Origin: JAGQOZ01 sp041399205
GTDB lineage: Bacteria; Planctomycetota; Planctomycetia; Pirellulales; Pirellulaceae
Direction: 5' to 3'
Assembly (NCBI GenBank): GCA_041399205.1
Contig: JAWKTK010000009.1
Span: forward strand, 186,001-250,000
DNA length: 64,000 nt
The translations under genes and the position numbers were made by a program. The notes beneath the pieces are model-generated. The model was not told the DNA's origin and searched no databases. It saw nothing but the letters and a program-made list of their open reading frames with translations. The stretch's first letter is position 1, and every line of letters starts with the position of its first letter. Shown here one piece after another: positions 17,051-25,241 of this stretch.

Positions 17051-20000
17051 TTATTCAGGAATAGTTCTCGGTCGTTCGAGGCGAAGTTTCGATCGCGATT
17101 CGGGCCACTGCGTTACAGTTGATTGTTCGGCAATGACGAGCGTCACTCGCTTGGGCGTGACATCTCTTCCCCGAATGAACGTTAAGCGATGGAGATCGGA
17201 CTGACTAAGATAGCCCGATCCAGCATGAATTTCGAATAACTGCTTTGAACCATCGGAGAATTCAACTTCGACACGAGCCCCAGCTAATTCGAAATCAGAG
17301 GCAACTAATTCCAACGAATATCGCTGGACAGATTGCTTGTCGTTCCATTGCCAGGACTGCAGCGCGTCATTGTTGGTTGCCACTAGGAAACCGGATGTTC
17401 CTTCGGTCGTTTGCAGCGGCACTAGCGCTGTTGCGGCCTGCCAAATGACAAGGCCACTTTCATCGGGCGTGACAAAGTCAAATGTTCCGTCTCCTTTACC
17501 AAGTAAGATCAAACCGACGCCGCCGTCCATCCGCCCGGTTTCTCGTTGAGGACCAAAGAAGTTTTGCGCGGCGACCAAATCGAGCGTGCCGTCTGCATTG
17601 ATGTCGGTCAGCATCGTGCCAAAAATGGGCGAATTCTGGGCCATTCGTGGCAGAGCTTGAAATTGAAAACGGCCTGATCCATCGTTCAATAAAACGCCGG
17701 ATTCGGCGATCTTGGCTTCCAGTTCGACCGCTTCCTCCAAGCATTGTTCCGTGTAGATCTCATCTAAAGATGCCGTCGCAAATTCGTGATACGTCTTGAA
17801 TTTGTCTCGAAGGAACGGCATGGCGTTACTAGAGCAACTACGTCCGCGAACCGGCAGTAAACCGTCCTTTCCCGGCTTGGCTTCCACTACCTGCTTTCGC
17901 CCGGTTTGATCAAAGTCACCGAAGAATACGAATTGAGGCTTATCGGGCTTGGGGTGATATTTGGTGTTCAAGCCAAGATTGCCCACCACCAAATCGATGT
18001 CCCCGTCATTGTCAACGTCACCGGGTAGAATCGAATTCCACCAACCCAGCAGATCGGACGTGCCCGCGTCCGAAGTTGCGTCTTGCAATTGGCCAGCGTG
18101 GTTGCGAAAAATCCGAATCGCACCATAGTCCAACGCCAAAACCAGATCCAACCAACCGTCATTATTCGTGTCTGTCCAAACGGCTGAAGTCACCATGCCC
18201 GTTTGAGCGAGTCCGGAGATTTCGGATGTGACATTGGTGAATTTTCTATCTTGGTTCCGCAGTAGTCGACTGGTAGGCGTCACCGGATATTCATGCGGGA
18301 CCACTCGGCTACCCACAAACACATCCAAATCACCGTCACGATCAAAATCGGCTGCCGCCACGGGACCACTGCTGAAGTAATCGTTCGGCAAGGCATCGGT
18401 GTCGTGTTGAAAAGACAATTCGTTTGTTTCGACCAATTGGTTCCAGTAGATACGATCGGCCAGCAACGGATCGTTCGCATCACATTCCACTCCACCACTG
18501 ACGACCAACAAATCTGAGTCACCGTCGCCATCAAAGTCGGCAATCAAGATTCCCATGTCTTCCTGGTCGGCATGCTTGGACAAGGCTTCACTGGTAAACT
18601 TCTGAAACTGGCCCGCGTCTTGCAGCCAAACTTGCGTGGCTTGACCTGCCGCTCCGCCGAGCACAATATCGGTGTCGCCGTCGCCGTCCAAATCTCCGGC
18701 GGCTAAACCTGGTCCCCATTGAGACATGCGATTCGGCAGCAGCGGCTGACGCAGGAAATCGTCAAACGGACGTTCACGGTGCTGTGCATTCGCCAGTATG
18801 TCCGTGCGCTTCACCAGAAGTTCAGGTTTGGGCGACGACGCTACCGAAGCAGCAGGTTCGCTGGGTTCCACAATCGAAACATGTTGGTCCACCGCCACGT
18901 CATTGATGGTTTGGACCTTACCGCTGGGCCAAGCAACTTGGATCGAACTCACTTGTGTAGATTTTCCCAAACCAAAATGCAGCACTTCTTCATTGGCTGA
19001 TAAGAAGCCGTTACCCGGATTGTGATATCGGATCCACGTGCCCAGTTCGGATTGCACGGTCACTGTAGCGCCAATTCCGCTGCGATTACTTTGCGTTCCG
19101 CGCAGCGAGATCCTAAGCGAATGATGCTGTTGCGATTGATTGCGAAAGACCGACACCGGCGAATCAAAATTATTGAGCACCAAATCCAAATCGCCGTCGC
19201 CGTCCAAATCGCCCGTGGCGGCGCCAAAGCAGATGCTCAATTCGTCCAAACCCCAAGCGGCCGATTCGTTGGTAAATTCCAGTTCGCCCAGATTTCGGAA
19301 CGCGATGTTTCGTTCCTTCAATTCCGGCGCTTCGTACCATGCCATGGAATCGAGCTGCGAACCTTTTTGCTTTAGCTGTTCGTTGAAGTCGCTGTTCAGG
19401 TAGTCTCGAGTAAACCCGTTGGTGGTGAAAACATCTTCTTTGCCATCGTTGTCAAAGTCGGCCACTTTGACAGACCACGTCCAATCGCTACTGGCGAGCC
19501 CCGCAAGGTGCGCCGCTTCGATAAAGCGGTCGGTTCCTGTGTTGACGTAAAGTGCGTTCCGCATGTATTGCCGAGGTTCCACGGCGTCTAAAAACCAAGC
19601 GACTGACTCCATACTGCCCATGGCCATTTTTTCACGGTAATGAGTCGTGCCGGACATGTCGGTGGTCAACAGATCCAACTTGGCATCGTTGTTCAAATCG
19701 CCGAAGGCGGCGCCCATGGCAAACCAGGGAGTGTGTGGCACGGCAGTCAATGTCACATCGGTGAACGTTCCATCTCCGTTGTTCTTCAGAAACTGATCCG
19801 GATCGGTGAAGTCATTGGCAATGTACAGATCGGGATATCCGTCCGCGTTGTAGTCCCACCACGTTGCATCCAATCCGTGAAAATTGCCAGAGATGTTGGC
19901 TTGTTTCGTCACGTCGGTAAATTTCAGTAATCCCGTTTCGGCCAATTCATTCTTGAACAAAATGTCAAACTGACCTGCCTTGGCGAATTTCTGTTCGCCC

Positions 20001-20767
20001 GAAGGAAGATTGATCACCATGGCCAGTTCTTGATGTTCGGGCGCTACATCGTAATTGCCCGGAGAACCGACGTAGCGAATCTGCACTTCATCCTTCGGTT
20101 CCAAGCGATTGGTGACCAAGAACGCATCCAAGTCACCATCTAAATCGTAGTCGGCAAAGACCATCTTGACGTTGGCACCAAATCGAGCCAATCCAGCGGC
20201 AAAGGTGACGTCTTTGAAAGTGCCGTTGCCCTGATTCAAAAAGAGGTGATTGTTGGAATTGTAAGCGCAAACCCACAAATCCAGATGTCCATCATTATTC
20301 ACGTCAATAAAAGTGGCTCCGGTGGTCCAATCACTATCGGAAACCACTCCGGCCGATTCCGTCACGTCTTGGAATTGGAAATTGCCTTGGTTGTGATACA
20401 GGCGTCCGCCGCCGTGAGGCCGAGTGAAATAGATGTCGGCCAGCCCATCGCCGTCGTAATCTCCCACACACACTCCGCCGCCGGTAAAGCCGGTCTTCAG
20501 TAGTTGGGCTTCATATCGATCTTTCGGTTTCCACTGATGCGCAAAGTCAATTCCGGTTTGGGTAGCGTCGACTTTTTGAAACAACGTGGCGGCCGATTCG
20601 CCTTTTGAACGAACCTGGAATGGTTGGACCGAAACCGGTTGCGTTGGTCCAGCGGGTTCGTTCGAATCAACCTGAGACACCGGTTCGTTGCGACAACCTG
20701 CCAGCCATAATAAGACCAACGCGGCCAGTGTAGTAGAACCCACGCTTGCTATTGGAAAACGATCCAT
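17051..20767 (-). CDS. CRTAC1-like lipoprotein with FG-GAP/VCBS repeats and ASPIC/UnbV domains
   Basis: The 1238-residue product starts with a lipoprotein signal (TTLAALVLLWLAGC, lipobox LAGC). Many FG-GAP/VCBS beta-propeller blades follow, each with a D-x-D-x-D-G-x-x-D calcium loop (DYDGDGLADIYF, DLDGDGDLDLVL, DVDNDGDIDLVV and others). They fall in two propellers separated by an ASPIC/UnbV segment near 580-640 (GIGATVTVQSELGTW, VAWPSGKVQTI), with a similar segment near the end (ARVEVEFSDGSKQLFEIHAGSGYLSQ cut short here as ARVEVEFSDG). This architecture is very common in planctomycetes and Bacteroidota. It is an outer or cytoplasmic-membrane lipoprotein facing the periplasm, of unknown function. 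ATG 20767 was chosen because it directly precedes the lipoprotein signal; the frame is open to a GTG at 20806. Confidence 0.88.
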   Translation of the reverse strand: MDRFPIASVGSTTLAALVLLWLAGCRNEPVSQVDSNEPAGPTQPVSVQPFQVRSKGESAATLFQKVDATQTGIDFAHQWKPKDRYEAQLLKTGFTGGGVCVGDYDGDGLADIYFTRPHGGGRLYHNQGNFQFQDVTESAGVVSDSDWTTGATFIDVNNDGHLDLWVCAYNSNNHLFLNQGNGTFKDVTFAAGLARFGANVKMVFADYDLDGDLDAFLVTNRLEPKDEVQIRYVGSPGNYDVAPEHQELAMVINLPSGEQKFAKAGQFDILFKNELAETGLLKFTDVTKQANISGNFHGLDATWWDYNADGYPDLYIANDFTDPDQFLKNNGDGTFTDVTLTAVPHTPWFAMGAAFGDLNNDAKLDLLTTDMSGTTHYREKMAMGSMESVAWFLDAVEPRQYMRNALYVNTGTDRFIEAAHLAGLASSDWTWSVKVADFDNDGKEDVFTTNGFTRDYLNSDFNEQLKQKGSQLDSMAWYEAPELKERNIAFRNLGELEFTNESAAWGLDELSICFGAATGDLDGDGDLDLVLNNFDSPVSVFRNQSQQHHSLRISLRGTQSNRSGIGATVTVQSELGTWIRYHNPGNGFLSANEEVLHFGLGKSTQVSSIQVAWPSGKVQTINDVAVDQHVSIVEPSEPAASVASSPKPELLVKRTDILANAQHRERPFDDFLRQPLLPNRMSQWGPGLAAGDLDGDGDTDIVLGGAAGQATQVWLQDAGQFQKFTSEALSKHADQEDMGILIADFDGDGDSDLLVVSGGVECDANDPLLADRIYWNQLVETNELSFQHDTDALPNDYFSSGPVAAADFDRDGDLDVFVGSRVVPHEYPVTPTSRLLRNQDRKFTNVTSEISGLAQTGMVTSAVWTDTNNDGWLDLVLALDYGAIRIFRNHAGQLQDATSDAGTSDLLGWWNSILPGDVDNDGDIDLVVGNLGLNTKYHPKPDKPQFVFFGDFDQTGRKQVVEAKPGKDGLLPVRGRSCSSNAMPFLRDKFKTYHEFATASLDEIYTEQCLEEAVELEAKIAESGVLLNDGSGRFQFQALPRMAQNSPIFGTMLTDINADGTLDLVAAQNFFGPQRETGRMDGGVGLILLGKGDGTFDFVTPDESGLVIWQAATALVPLQTTEGTSGFLVATNNDALQSWQWNDKQSVQRYSLELVASDFELAGARVEVEFSDGSKQLFEIHAGSGYLSQSDLHRLTFIRGRDVTPKRVTLVIAEQSTVTQWPESRSKLRLERPRTIPE

Positions 20768-20937
20768 TCTTAAACACCGCATGTAATTGGTTTCGAAAAA
20801 GCGCACAAGAAAAGCTGGGAACGTTCAACTTGGCAGATCCCAGAAAGACAGTCTAGATTTTCAGCGTCATTTGGAACAAGGCCTAAAGACAGTTCAACAT
20901 CGGCGATGGCTTGTCGGTCTTTGTTCGCGATGCAGGC

Positions 20938-21546
20938 TTAGATGCGATCAGACCGAGTTAGCTCTTCCAACAAAAGTCGCAGTCCCTTGGCGGTCAGGCT
21001 GCTGGGCAAGCTGGCAAGCGGAGTCTTCGATTCGGCGGCTTGGGGAACATCCAAAGGGAGGTGCACGAACAGGGCGTGGCAGTTCAGCTGTCGCTGGCGA
21101 ATCAAATGGTTCGAATAATACATCGCCGCGTTACACAAATACGTCCCCGCGTGATGCGATATGGTGCAAGGAATCCCCGCCTGGCGAAGTATATCGGCCA
21201 AGGGTACGAGGTCGATTTCTGTTTGATACGCGTCTGGGCCGTTGGGAACCAGCGGGCCGTATTCGATGCCTTGCGCACCAATGCGTGAAGCTACGTTAAC
21301 GCCCATCTTTTCCAACGCAATACTGCTGGACCCTGGCGCCTGACCAAGATGCACCACATGTGAAAATTCGTCCGTCAGGTCACTTTCTAGACGGTCTGTC
21401 AGCAGTTGGTAGTCAACGGGATACAGACGAGTGGTAATGGGCGGGTAGGCGGGTAGGTCTTTGGTTAATTCGACCAGCGCCAGCCAACTGCTGTTGCGAT
21501 TCCAATTGTCGTAAGGTTCAAAGGCCGTGACTAGGATTCGTGACAT
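20938..21546 (-). CDS. pcp: Pyroglutamyl-peptidase I (peptidase C15)
   Basis: This cytoplasmic cysteine peptidase removes N-terminal pyroglutamate from peptides. The 202 residues cover the family's usual length of about 200-215. The N-terminus has the family motif (ILVTAFEPYDNWNRNSS). The catalytic triad is present: Glu79 in SSIALEKMGVN, Cys138 in HHAGTYLCNAAMY and His162 in LFVHLPL. ATG 21546 fits the family start. No functionally linked neighbour is seen; the gene upstream of it is divergent and unrelated. Confidence 0.93.
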   Translation of the reverse strand: MSRILVTAFEPYDNWNRNSSWLALVELTKDLPAYPPITTRLYPVDYQLLTDRLESDLTDEFSHVVHLGQAPGSSSIALEKMGVNVASRIGAQGIEYGPLVPNGPDAYQTEIDLVPLADILRQAGIPCTISHHAGTYLCNAAMYYSNHLIRQRQLNCHALFVHLPLDVPQAAESKTPLASLPSSLTAKGLRLLLEELTRSDRI

Positions 21547-21624
21547 TGACGTTTCGTTCCAAGGTTTTTTGATTGCGCAAGCCAGTTCAGTAAATGGTAG
21601 GTTGCCAAAGTCGACAGCATAGCT

Positions 21625-21651
21625 GTTTTGCCGTGCGAATCACGGCAAAAC
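21625..21651. other. Perfect hairpin upstream of pcp
   Basis: GTTTTGCCGTG and CACGGCAAAAC form an 11-base stem around a five-base loop, followed on the plus strand after a few bases by a T-rich stretch. No plus-strand gene precedes it, so a terminator role is unclear. It could be a leader structure or operator for pcp, or a relic. Confidence 0.4.
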
Positions 21652-21763
21652 GTTGCGTTTTTTCAACATTCAATCCGTTGAATGATTACGAACCGAACTC
21701 GCTTGGCCTCAACCGACTCGGCATCGTCGGCCCCTGTGGCACGACGGAAACAACGACATTACA

Positions 21764-21793
21764 TTGACTGGTGTGATCGTTGGATCGTATGAA
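21764..21793 (+). promoter_or_regulatory. Possible sigma-70 promoter for the LRR gene
   Basis: TTGACT and TATGAA stand 18 bases apart, about 90 bases before the LRR gene's ATG. The match to the -35 consensus is 5 of 6 and to the -10 consensus 4 of 6. Such matches arise by chance, so this is only a candidate. Confidence 0.3.
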
Positions 21794-21885
21794 CCAGAAT
21801 ATTCGCTATCGAAGGCTGGTATTTGCCGAGCGAATGGTTGGTGCGGTTCTGGAAAAGGTAGTCGGTGTTCAGAGGAGTTACCGCA

Positions 21886-22752
21886 ATGAAATCAATCCGC
21901 TTGCTGACGTTTTGGTTGAATCCCTTTTTCGCCTGCATCGTGACGCTGGCGTCGATTACGTCCCCTTCGCTGGCCGAAGATGGGCCGATTTTCCCCGACA
22001 AAAAGTTGGAAGCCGTGGTTCGCAAATACGTTTTTGAAAAACGCAACAATCAAGAACCGTTGACGGAAAAGGATGTTGAAAACATCTCGTCTATTGAAGG
22101 AAAAGGCCAAGGCATCACCAACCTGAGCGGCCTGGAAAAATGCTACAGCCTGCACCTGATTGATTTGGCAGACAACCAGGTCTCCGATCTGACACCGATT
22201 CAAAACCTGCAGAAACTGCAATCTGTGAATTTTGCCAACAACCAGATCCAAGACATCAGCCCGCTGGCCAAACTCGCCAACCTGCAATATCTGCACTTGG
22301 CCCAGAACCAGATTCAGGATTTGAAACCGCTGGCGGCATTAACCAACATGCGGTCGCTGTATTTATCCGGCAATCAAATTCAAGATATTTCACCGCTGAG
22401 TTCGCTGTCCAAAGTGTGGACATTGTACTTGGATGGAAATCAACTACAGGATCTTGGCACGTTGGCGAAGCTCAGTTGGTTGTCGTCGTTGGACTTGCGA
22501 GCGAACCAGATTAGCGATCTCGGTCCTTTATCCCAACTGACCGAATTGAAGTATCTTCGCCTAGATGACAACAAGGTGTCAGAACTAAGCGTGTTGCTGG
22601 AAATGGTCAAACAAGACGCCGCAGGGAAACAGCGGTTCGCACCTTTCTTGCGAATCTATCTGGCCGGAAATCCGTTGTCTGACGAGGCTCAGTCGCAGAT
22701 AGACGAACTTCGCCAGCATGTTTCCAAAGTGGTTGTCGAACCAACGCCGTAG
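21886..22752 (+). CDS. Secreted leucine-rich-repeat protein (internalin-type repeats)
   Basis: The 288-residue product has a signal peptide (LNPFFACIVTLASITSPSLA) and a short capping region. About six 22-residue leucine-rich repeats follow with the pattern L-x-x-L-x-L-x-x-N-Q-I-x-D-I-x-P-L (residues about 75-235), the SDS22/internalin type. The C-terminal cap lacks a membrane anchor or LPxTG. These repeats form a curved protein-binding surface; the ligand is unknown. ATG 21886 was chosen over the upstream GTG 21865 because AGAGGAG lies nine bases before it. It is convergent with the NHL gene, with the tandem repeat array between them. Confidence 0.87.
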   Translation: MKSIRLLTFWLNPFFACIVTLASITSPSLAEDGPIFPDKKLEAVVRKYVFEKRNNQEPLTEKDVENISSIEGKGQGITNLSGLEKCYSLHLIDLADNQVSDLTPIQNLQKLQSVNFANNQIQDISPLAKLANLQYLHLAQNQIQDLKPLAALTNMRSLYLSGNQIQDISPLSSLSKVWTLYLDGNQLQDLGTLAKLSWLSSLDLRANQISDLGPLSQLTELKYLRLDDNKVSELSVLLEMVKQDAAGKQRFAPFLRIYLAGNPLSDEAQSQIDELRQHVSKVVVEPTP

Positions 22753-22778
22753 TGTTGGGCCGTGCTGCCATAAACAGG

Positions 22779-22844
22779 TTCGTAGTCCCGGCTTTAGCCG
22801 GAAATTGCTTTGATGACTTTTCCGGCTAAAGCCGGGACTACGAA
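22779..22844. repeat. Perfect 25-base inverted repeat (planctomycete palindromic element)
   Basis: The arms at 22779-22803 and 22820-22844 are exact reverse complements, separated by 16 bases. Each arm contains its own short palindrome (CCGGCTTTAGCCGG) and the word CGTAGTCCCG. The right arm is the start of the 46-base tandem array. The shape resembles REP-type elements or a small transposase-dependent palindrome, but no transposase gene is near. Confidence 0.85.
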
Positions 22845-23030
22845 CCAGATTTGCGTGACGTTGGAATCCGGCTGAAGCCGGGACTACGAACCAGATTTGC
22901 GTGACGTTGGAATCCGGCTGAAGCCGGGACTACGAACCAGATTTGCGTGACGTTGGAATCCGGCTGAAGCCGGGACTACGAACCAGATTTGCGTGACGTT
23001 GGAATCCGGCTAAAGCCGGGACTACGAACT
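22822..23030 (+). repeat. 46-base tandem repeat array, four full copies and one partial
   Basis: Units begin at 22822, 22868, 22914 and 22960, with a truncated fifth at 23006-23030. Each starts CCGGCTRAAGCCGGGAC, continues TACGAACCAGATTTGCG and ends TGACGTTGGAAT. The outer copies carry A at the variable base and the inner three carry G. The array grows out of the right arm of the adjacent inverted repeat. There is no spacer variation, so it is not a CRISPR array. Confidence 0.92.
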
Positions 23031-23072
23031 GCACCAGAGTTGCGCATCGGAGGGAGCGGCGTGCGTTGCGCC

Positions 23073-24206
23073 TTATGGCAGCACACAACGCACTCGATGG
23101 TTTTCACTATCGCCAATGTAGACGGCTCCTCGCGGCCCCACGCAAATGCCGTGAGGTCGATTCAGTTTGGCGTCGGTGGCAAACATGGTGTCTCCACCAA
23201 AGCCGCGCTGATTCGGTCCGGAACCGGCCAGAGTGGTAATGCGCTGGTTGTCTAAATCAATGTGGCGAATGACTTGGTTTTCCGTATCCACCACAAAAAC
23301 TTTGCCATCGGCCACCGCTAGGCCCTTTGGACCATTGAGGGTGGCGAGCTGCGCGGGACCGTTGTCGCCCGAATAGCCTTTTTCGCCCGTCCCCGCCACT
23401 CGCTTCCAAACGTCGTTTTCCAAATCCAGCGTCCAGATACTGTGTCCTTCGCGCAGTGCCACCCACAGTGTTTTGTTCTGCAGGAATAAAGCTCGCGGCC
23501 CCAAGACCGGCAGTCCTTTCGCTCGACCATTATCGTTAGGCAGCGTTGGTTGTCCGTTGCCGGCAATCGAATCGATCACTCGGCTTTGCAAGTGAATGCG
23601 GCGAATGCGATGATTTCCGATATCGGCAACGTAGATGTATTCGTCGGAAAGGACTAGGCTGTGCGGCTGATTCAGTTGTGCGAATCGAGCGGGACCGCCG
23701 TCGCCTTTGAAGCCTGGTTCGCCCGTGCCGGCGACCGTTTCAATCTTACCGTTGGCCGCGTCGATACGTCGGACAACATGATTCCGCATTTCAACGAAGT
23801 AGATGTCATTGTTCGCAGCAAAGCGAATTTCGTACGGTTCATTCAGTCGAGCATGTATCGCGAGGCCACCATCGCCGGTATAGCCCGGTTCGCCGATGCC
23901 GGCAATCACGGTCGCTCGATCATTTTCTAAGTCAACTTTCCAAATCCGGTGGTTGGTCACTTCGCACACATACAGCATGTTGTGCGGTCCTATTTCTACG
24001 CCAAACGGATTGCCAATGTTAAGTCGCAGCGGATGGACTTCGTCATTTTTTTGATCCGAACCCGTTCCCATCACCGTTTCAATCCGACGTTCTTCTGCCC
24101 GCACGCACGACGTTCCGATCAGGAACAGGATCGCCAAACGAACGACCGTGAAAACGAAATGGTGACGAATGGGAAACGGACTGCCAAAACGCGGAGCGTT
24201 ATCCAT
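23073..24206 (-). CDS. Secreted NHL-repeat beta-propeller protein
   Basis: The 377-residue protein has a signal peptide (VVRLAILFLIGTSCVRA) followed by about six NHL blades. Each blade has a phrase such as GYTGDGGLAIHARLNEPYE, GFKGDGGPARFAQLNQPHS or GYSGDNGPAQLATLNGPKG, then V-x-D-T-x-N-x-x-I-R (for example VVDTENQVIRHID). NHL propellers bind proteins or ligands and some act as lyases; nothing here points to an active site. ATG 24206 was chosen because it opens the signal peptide; the open frame to 24632 crosses the opposite-strand sigma-factor gene. It is divergent from that gene. Confidence 0.87.
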   Translation of the reverse strand: MDNAPRFGSPFPIRHHFVFTVVRLAILFLIGTSCVRAEERRIETVMGTGSDQKNDEVHPLRLNIGNPFGVEIGPHNMLYVCEVTNHRIWKVDLENDRATVIAGIGEPGYTGDGGLAIHARLNEPYEIRFAANNDIYFVEMRNHVVRRIDAANGKIETVAGTGEPGFKGDGGPARFAQLNQPHSLVLSDEYIYVADIGNHRIRRIHLQSRVIDSIAGNGQPTLPNDNGRAKGLPVLGPRALFLQNKTLWVALREGHSIWTLDLENDVWKRVAGTGEKGYSGDNGPAQLATLNGPKGLAVADGKVFVVDTENQVIRHIDLDNQRITTLAGSGPNQRGFGGDTMFATDAKLNRPHGICVGPRGAVYIGDSENHRVRCVLP

Positions 24207-24593
24207 AGCGGTCGCCTTGTCTGGAAAATTGCCGAAGAAAAGAAATGTGCGAAAAGTAGTCGCTCGATTATCGATCCAATCGAACAGACTGTTCGAATCA
24301 TGCAGAATTGGACAAAACAATGCAAGTCGGCTGCAGGCTCGCTTGTTTTTTCTTGAAGTTTTGAGGCGAATTCGCCCTGCGTCAATGGATTTAATCAGAC
24401 GTGGTCCAACTACAATGAACATTCGTTCGTAGTCGTTTGTAGTCCCGCCTTCAGGCGGAAATGGCAATTTCGATATCCAACGCCAACTTTTCCGCCTGAA
24501 GGCGAGACTACGAACTAGCTGCGGTTGTCGAAGAAAACCTGTCACATTCGTTTTTCCGGCGCAGGTAAGCATCGTAGAGGTCAAAAGTAAACC
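24207..24593. other. Divergent intergenic region between the NHL and sigma-factor genes
   Basis: These 387 bases hold no supported gene. They contain a palindromic repeat at 24439-24511 (listed) and a possible Shine-Dalgarno site (GAGG, 24577-24580) rather far from the sigma factor's ATG. Promoters for both genes should lie here but no convincing consensus was seen. Confidence 0.5.
24439..24511. repeat. Palindromic element related to the 22.8 kb repeat
   Basis: Arms at 24439-24461 and 24489-24511 are 23 bases long and match as reverse complements with a single mismatch; the spacer is 27 bases. Like the 22779 element it begins GTAGTCCCG and each arm holds an inner palindrome (CCGCCTTCAGGCGG), here with a different core. 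Confidence 0.85.
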
Positions 24594-25241
24594 ATGTCGA
24601 ACCACCAACCCGAAGACGATGCTGACACACAAGCCCAGTTAAATCGACTTGCCGCTGGTGATCTGTCGCAGCGTAATGAAATCTTTGGGCAGCTGTTCGA
24701 ACGCCACGAATCGTCCTTGGAACGTATCATTGCCGCTCGTATGGATCACCGCCTGAAAAAACGTCTGGACTCGGCCGACGTCTTGCAGGAGACCTACTTA
24801 GAGGCTCTCCAGCGGATCGACCATTTTTTGACGCAGCGCCCCATGCCGTTCTACTTGTGGCTGCAACGGACCGCTCGACAGTGCGCCATCGCAGCCTACC
24901 GTCGCCACATTGCGGCGGGGCAACGGTCGCTGGAAAAAGAACAAGGTTTGCCGGACCATTCGTCCGTGATGTTGGCCGATCGGCTGCTGGATCAATCCAA
25001 ATCGCCCAGTCAGAAATTGCAACAACGGGAGCACGTAGATTTGGTGTTTCGCGCCGTAGAATCGCTGAAGGAAGAAGATCGAGACATCTTGCTGATGCGA
25101 ATTGTAGATGGACTTTCGCACGCCGAAATTGCCTGCACGCTCCAGCTGTCGCACGACGCCGTTCGGCAGCGCTTTCTGCGAACGCTGACCAAACTCCAAA
25201 AAGCACTTGGCCAATTTGATATCGGCAGCATTATCTCATGA
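24594..25241 (+). CDS. ECF-type RNA polymerase sigma factor (planctomycete family)
   Basis: The 215-residue protein has a sigma-70 region 2 (about 35-105; DSADVLQETYLEALQRI and PFYLWLQRTARQCAIAAYR) and a region 4 helix-turn-helix (about 150-205; EEDRDILLMRIVDGLSHAEI, DAVRQRFLRTL). It directs RNA polymerase to a dedicated promoter set. This form occurs in planctomycetes beside Ser/Thr kinases. Its stop overlaps the kinase start by four bases (ATGA), so the two proteins are translationally coupled and are probably a signalling pair. No anti-sigma factor is seen; the kinase may replace it. The ATG is well placed, though its likely ribosome site is about 13 bases away. Confidence 0.92.
   Translation: MSNHQPEDDADTQAQLNRLAAGDLSQRNEIFGQLFERHESSLERIIAARMDHRLKKRLDSADVLQETYLEALQRIDHFLTQRPMPFYLWLQRTARQCAIAAYRRHIAAGQRSLEKEQGLPDHSSVMLADRLLDQSKSPSQKLQQREHVDLVFRAVESLKEEDRDILLMRIVDGLSHAEIACTLQLSHDAVRQRFLRTLTKLQKALGQFDIGSIIS

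Larger units (their letters stand above)
21547..21885. other. Divergent intergenic region between pcp and the LRR gene
   Basis: These 339 bases hold no gene I can support. They contain a perfect 11-base hairpin at 21625-21651 and a possible promoter at 21764-21793, both listed separately. A Shine-Dalgarno site (AGAGGAG, 21871-21877) stands nine bases before the LRR gene's ATG. Confidence 0.6.
22753..23072. other. Convergent intergenic region filled by palindromic repeats
   Basis: Between the stops of the LRR and NHL genes almost all 320 bases consist of one inverted repeat and a 46-base tandem array, listed separately. No gene is supported. Confidence 0.7.

Noticed and set aside
22822..23030. 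Tandem array considered as a CRISPR array
   Set aside because: The units are contiguous 46-base repeats without unique spacers, and no cas gene is nearby.
24207..24632. N-terminal extension of the NHL frame
   Set aside because: It runs over the start of the opposite-strand sigma factor and lacks a signal peptide; the internal ATG at 24206 has one.
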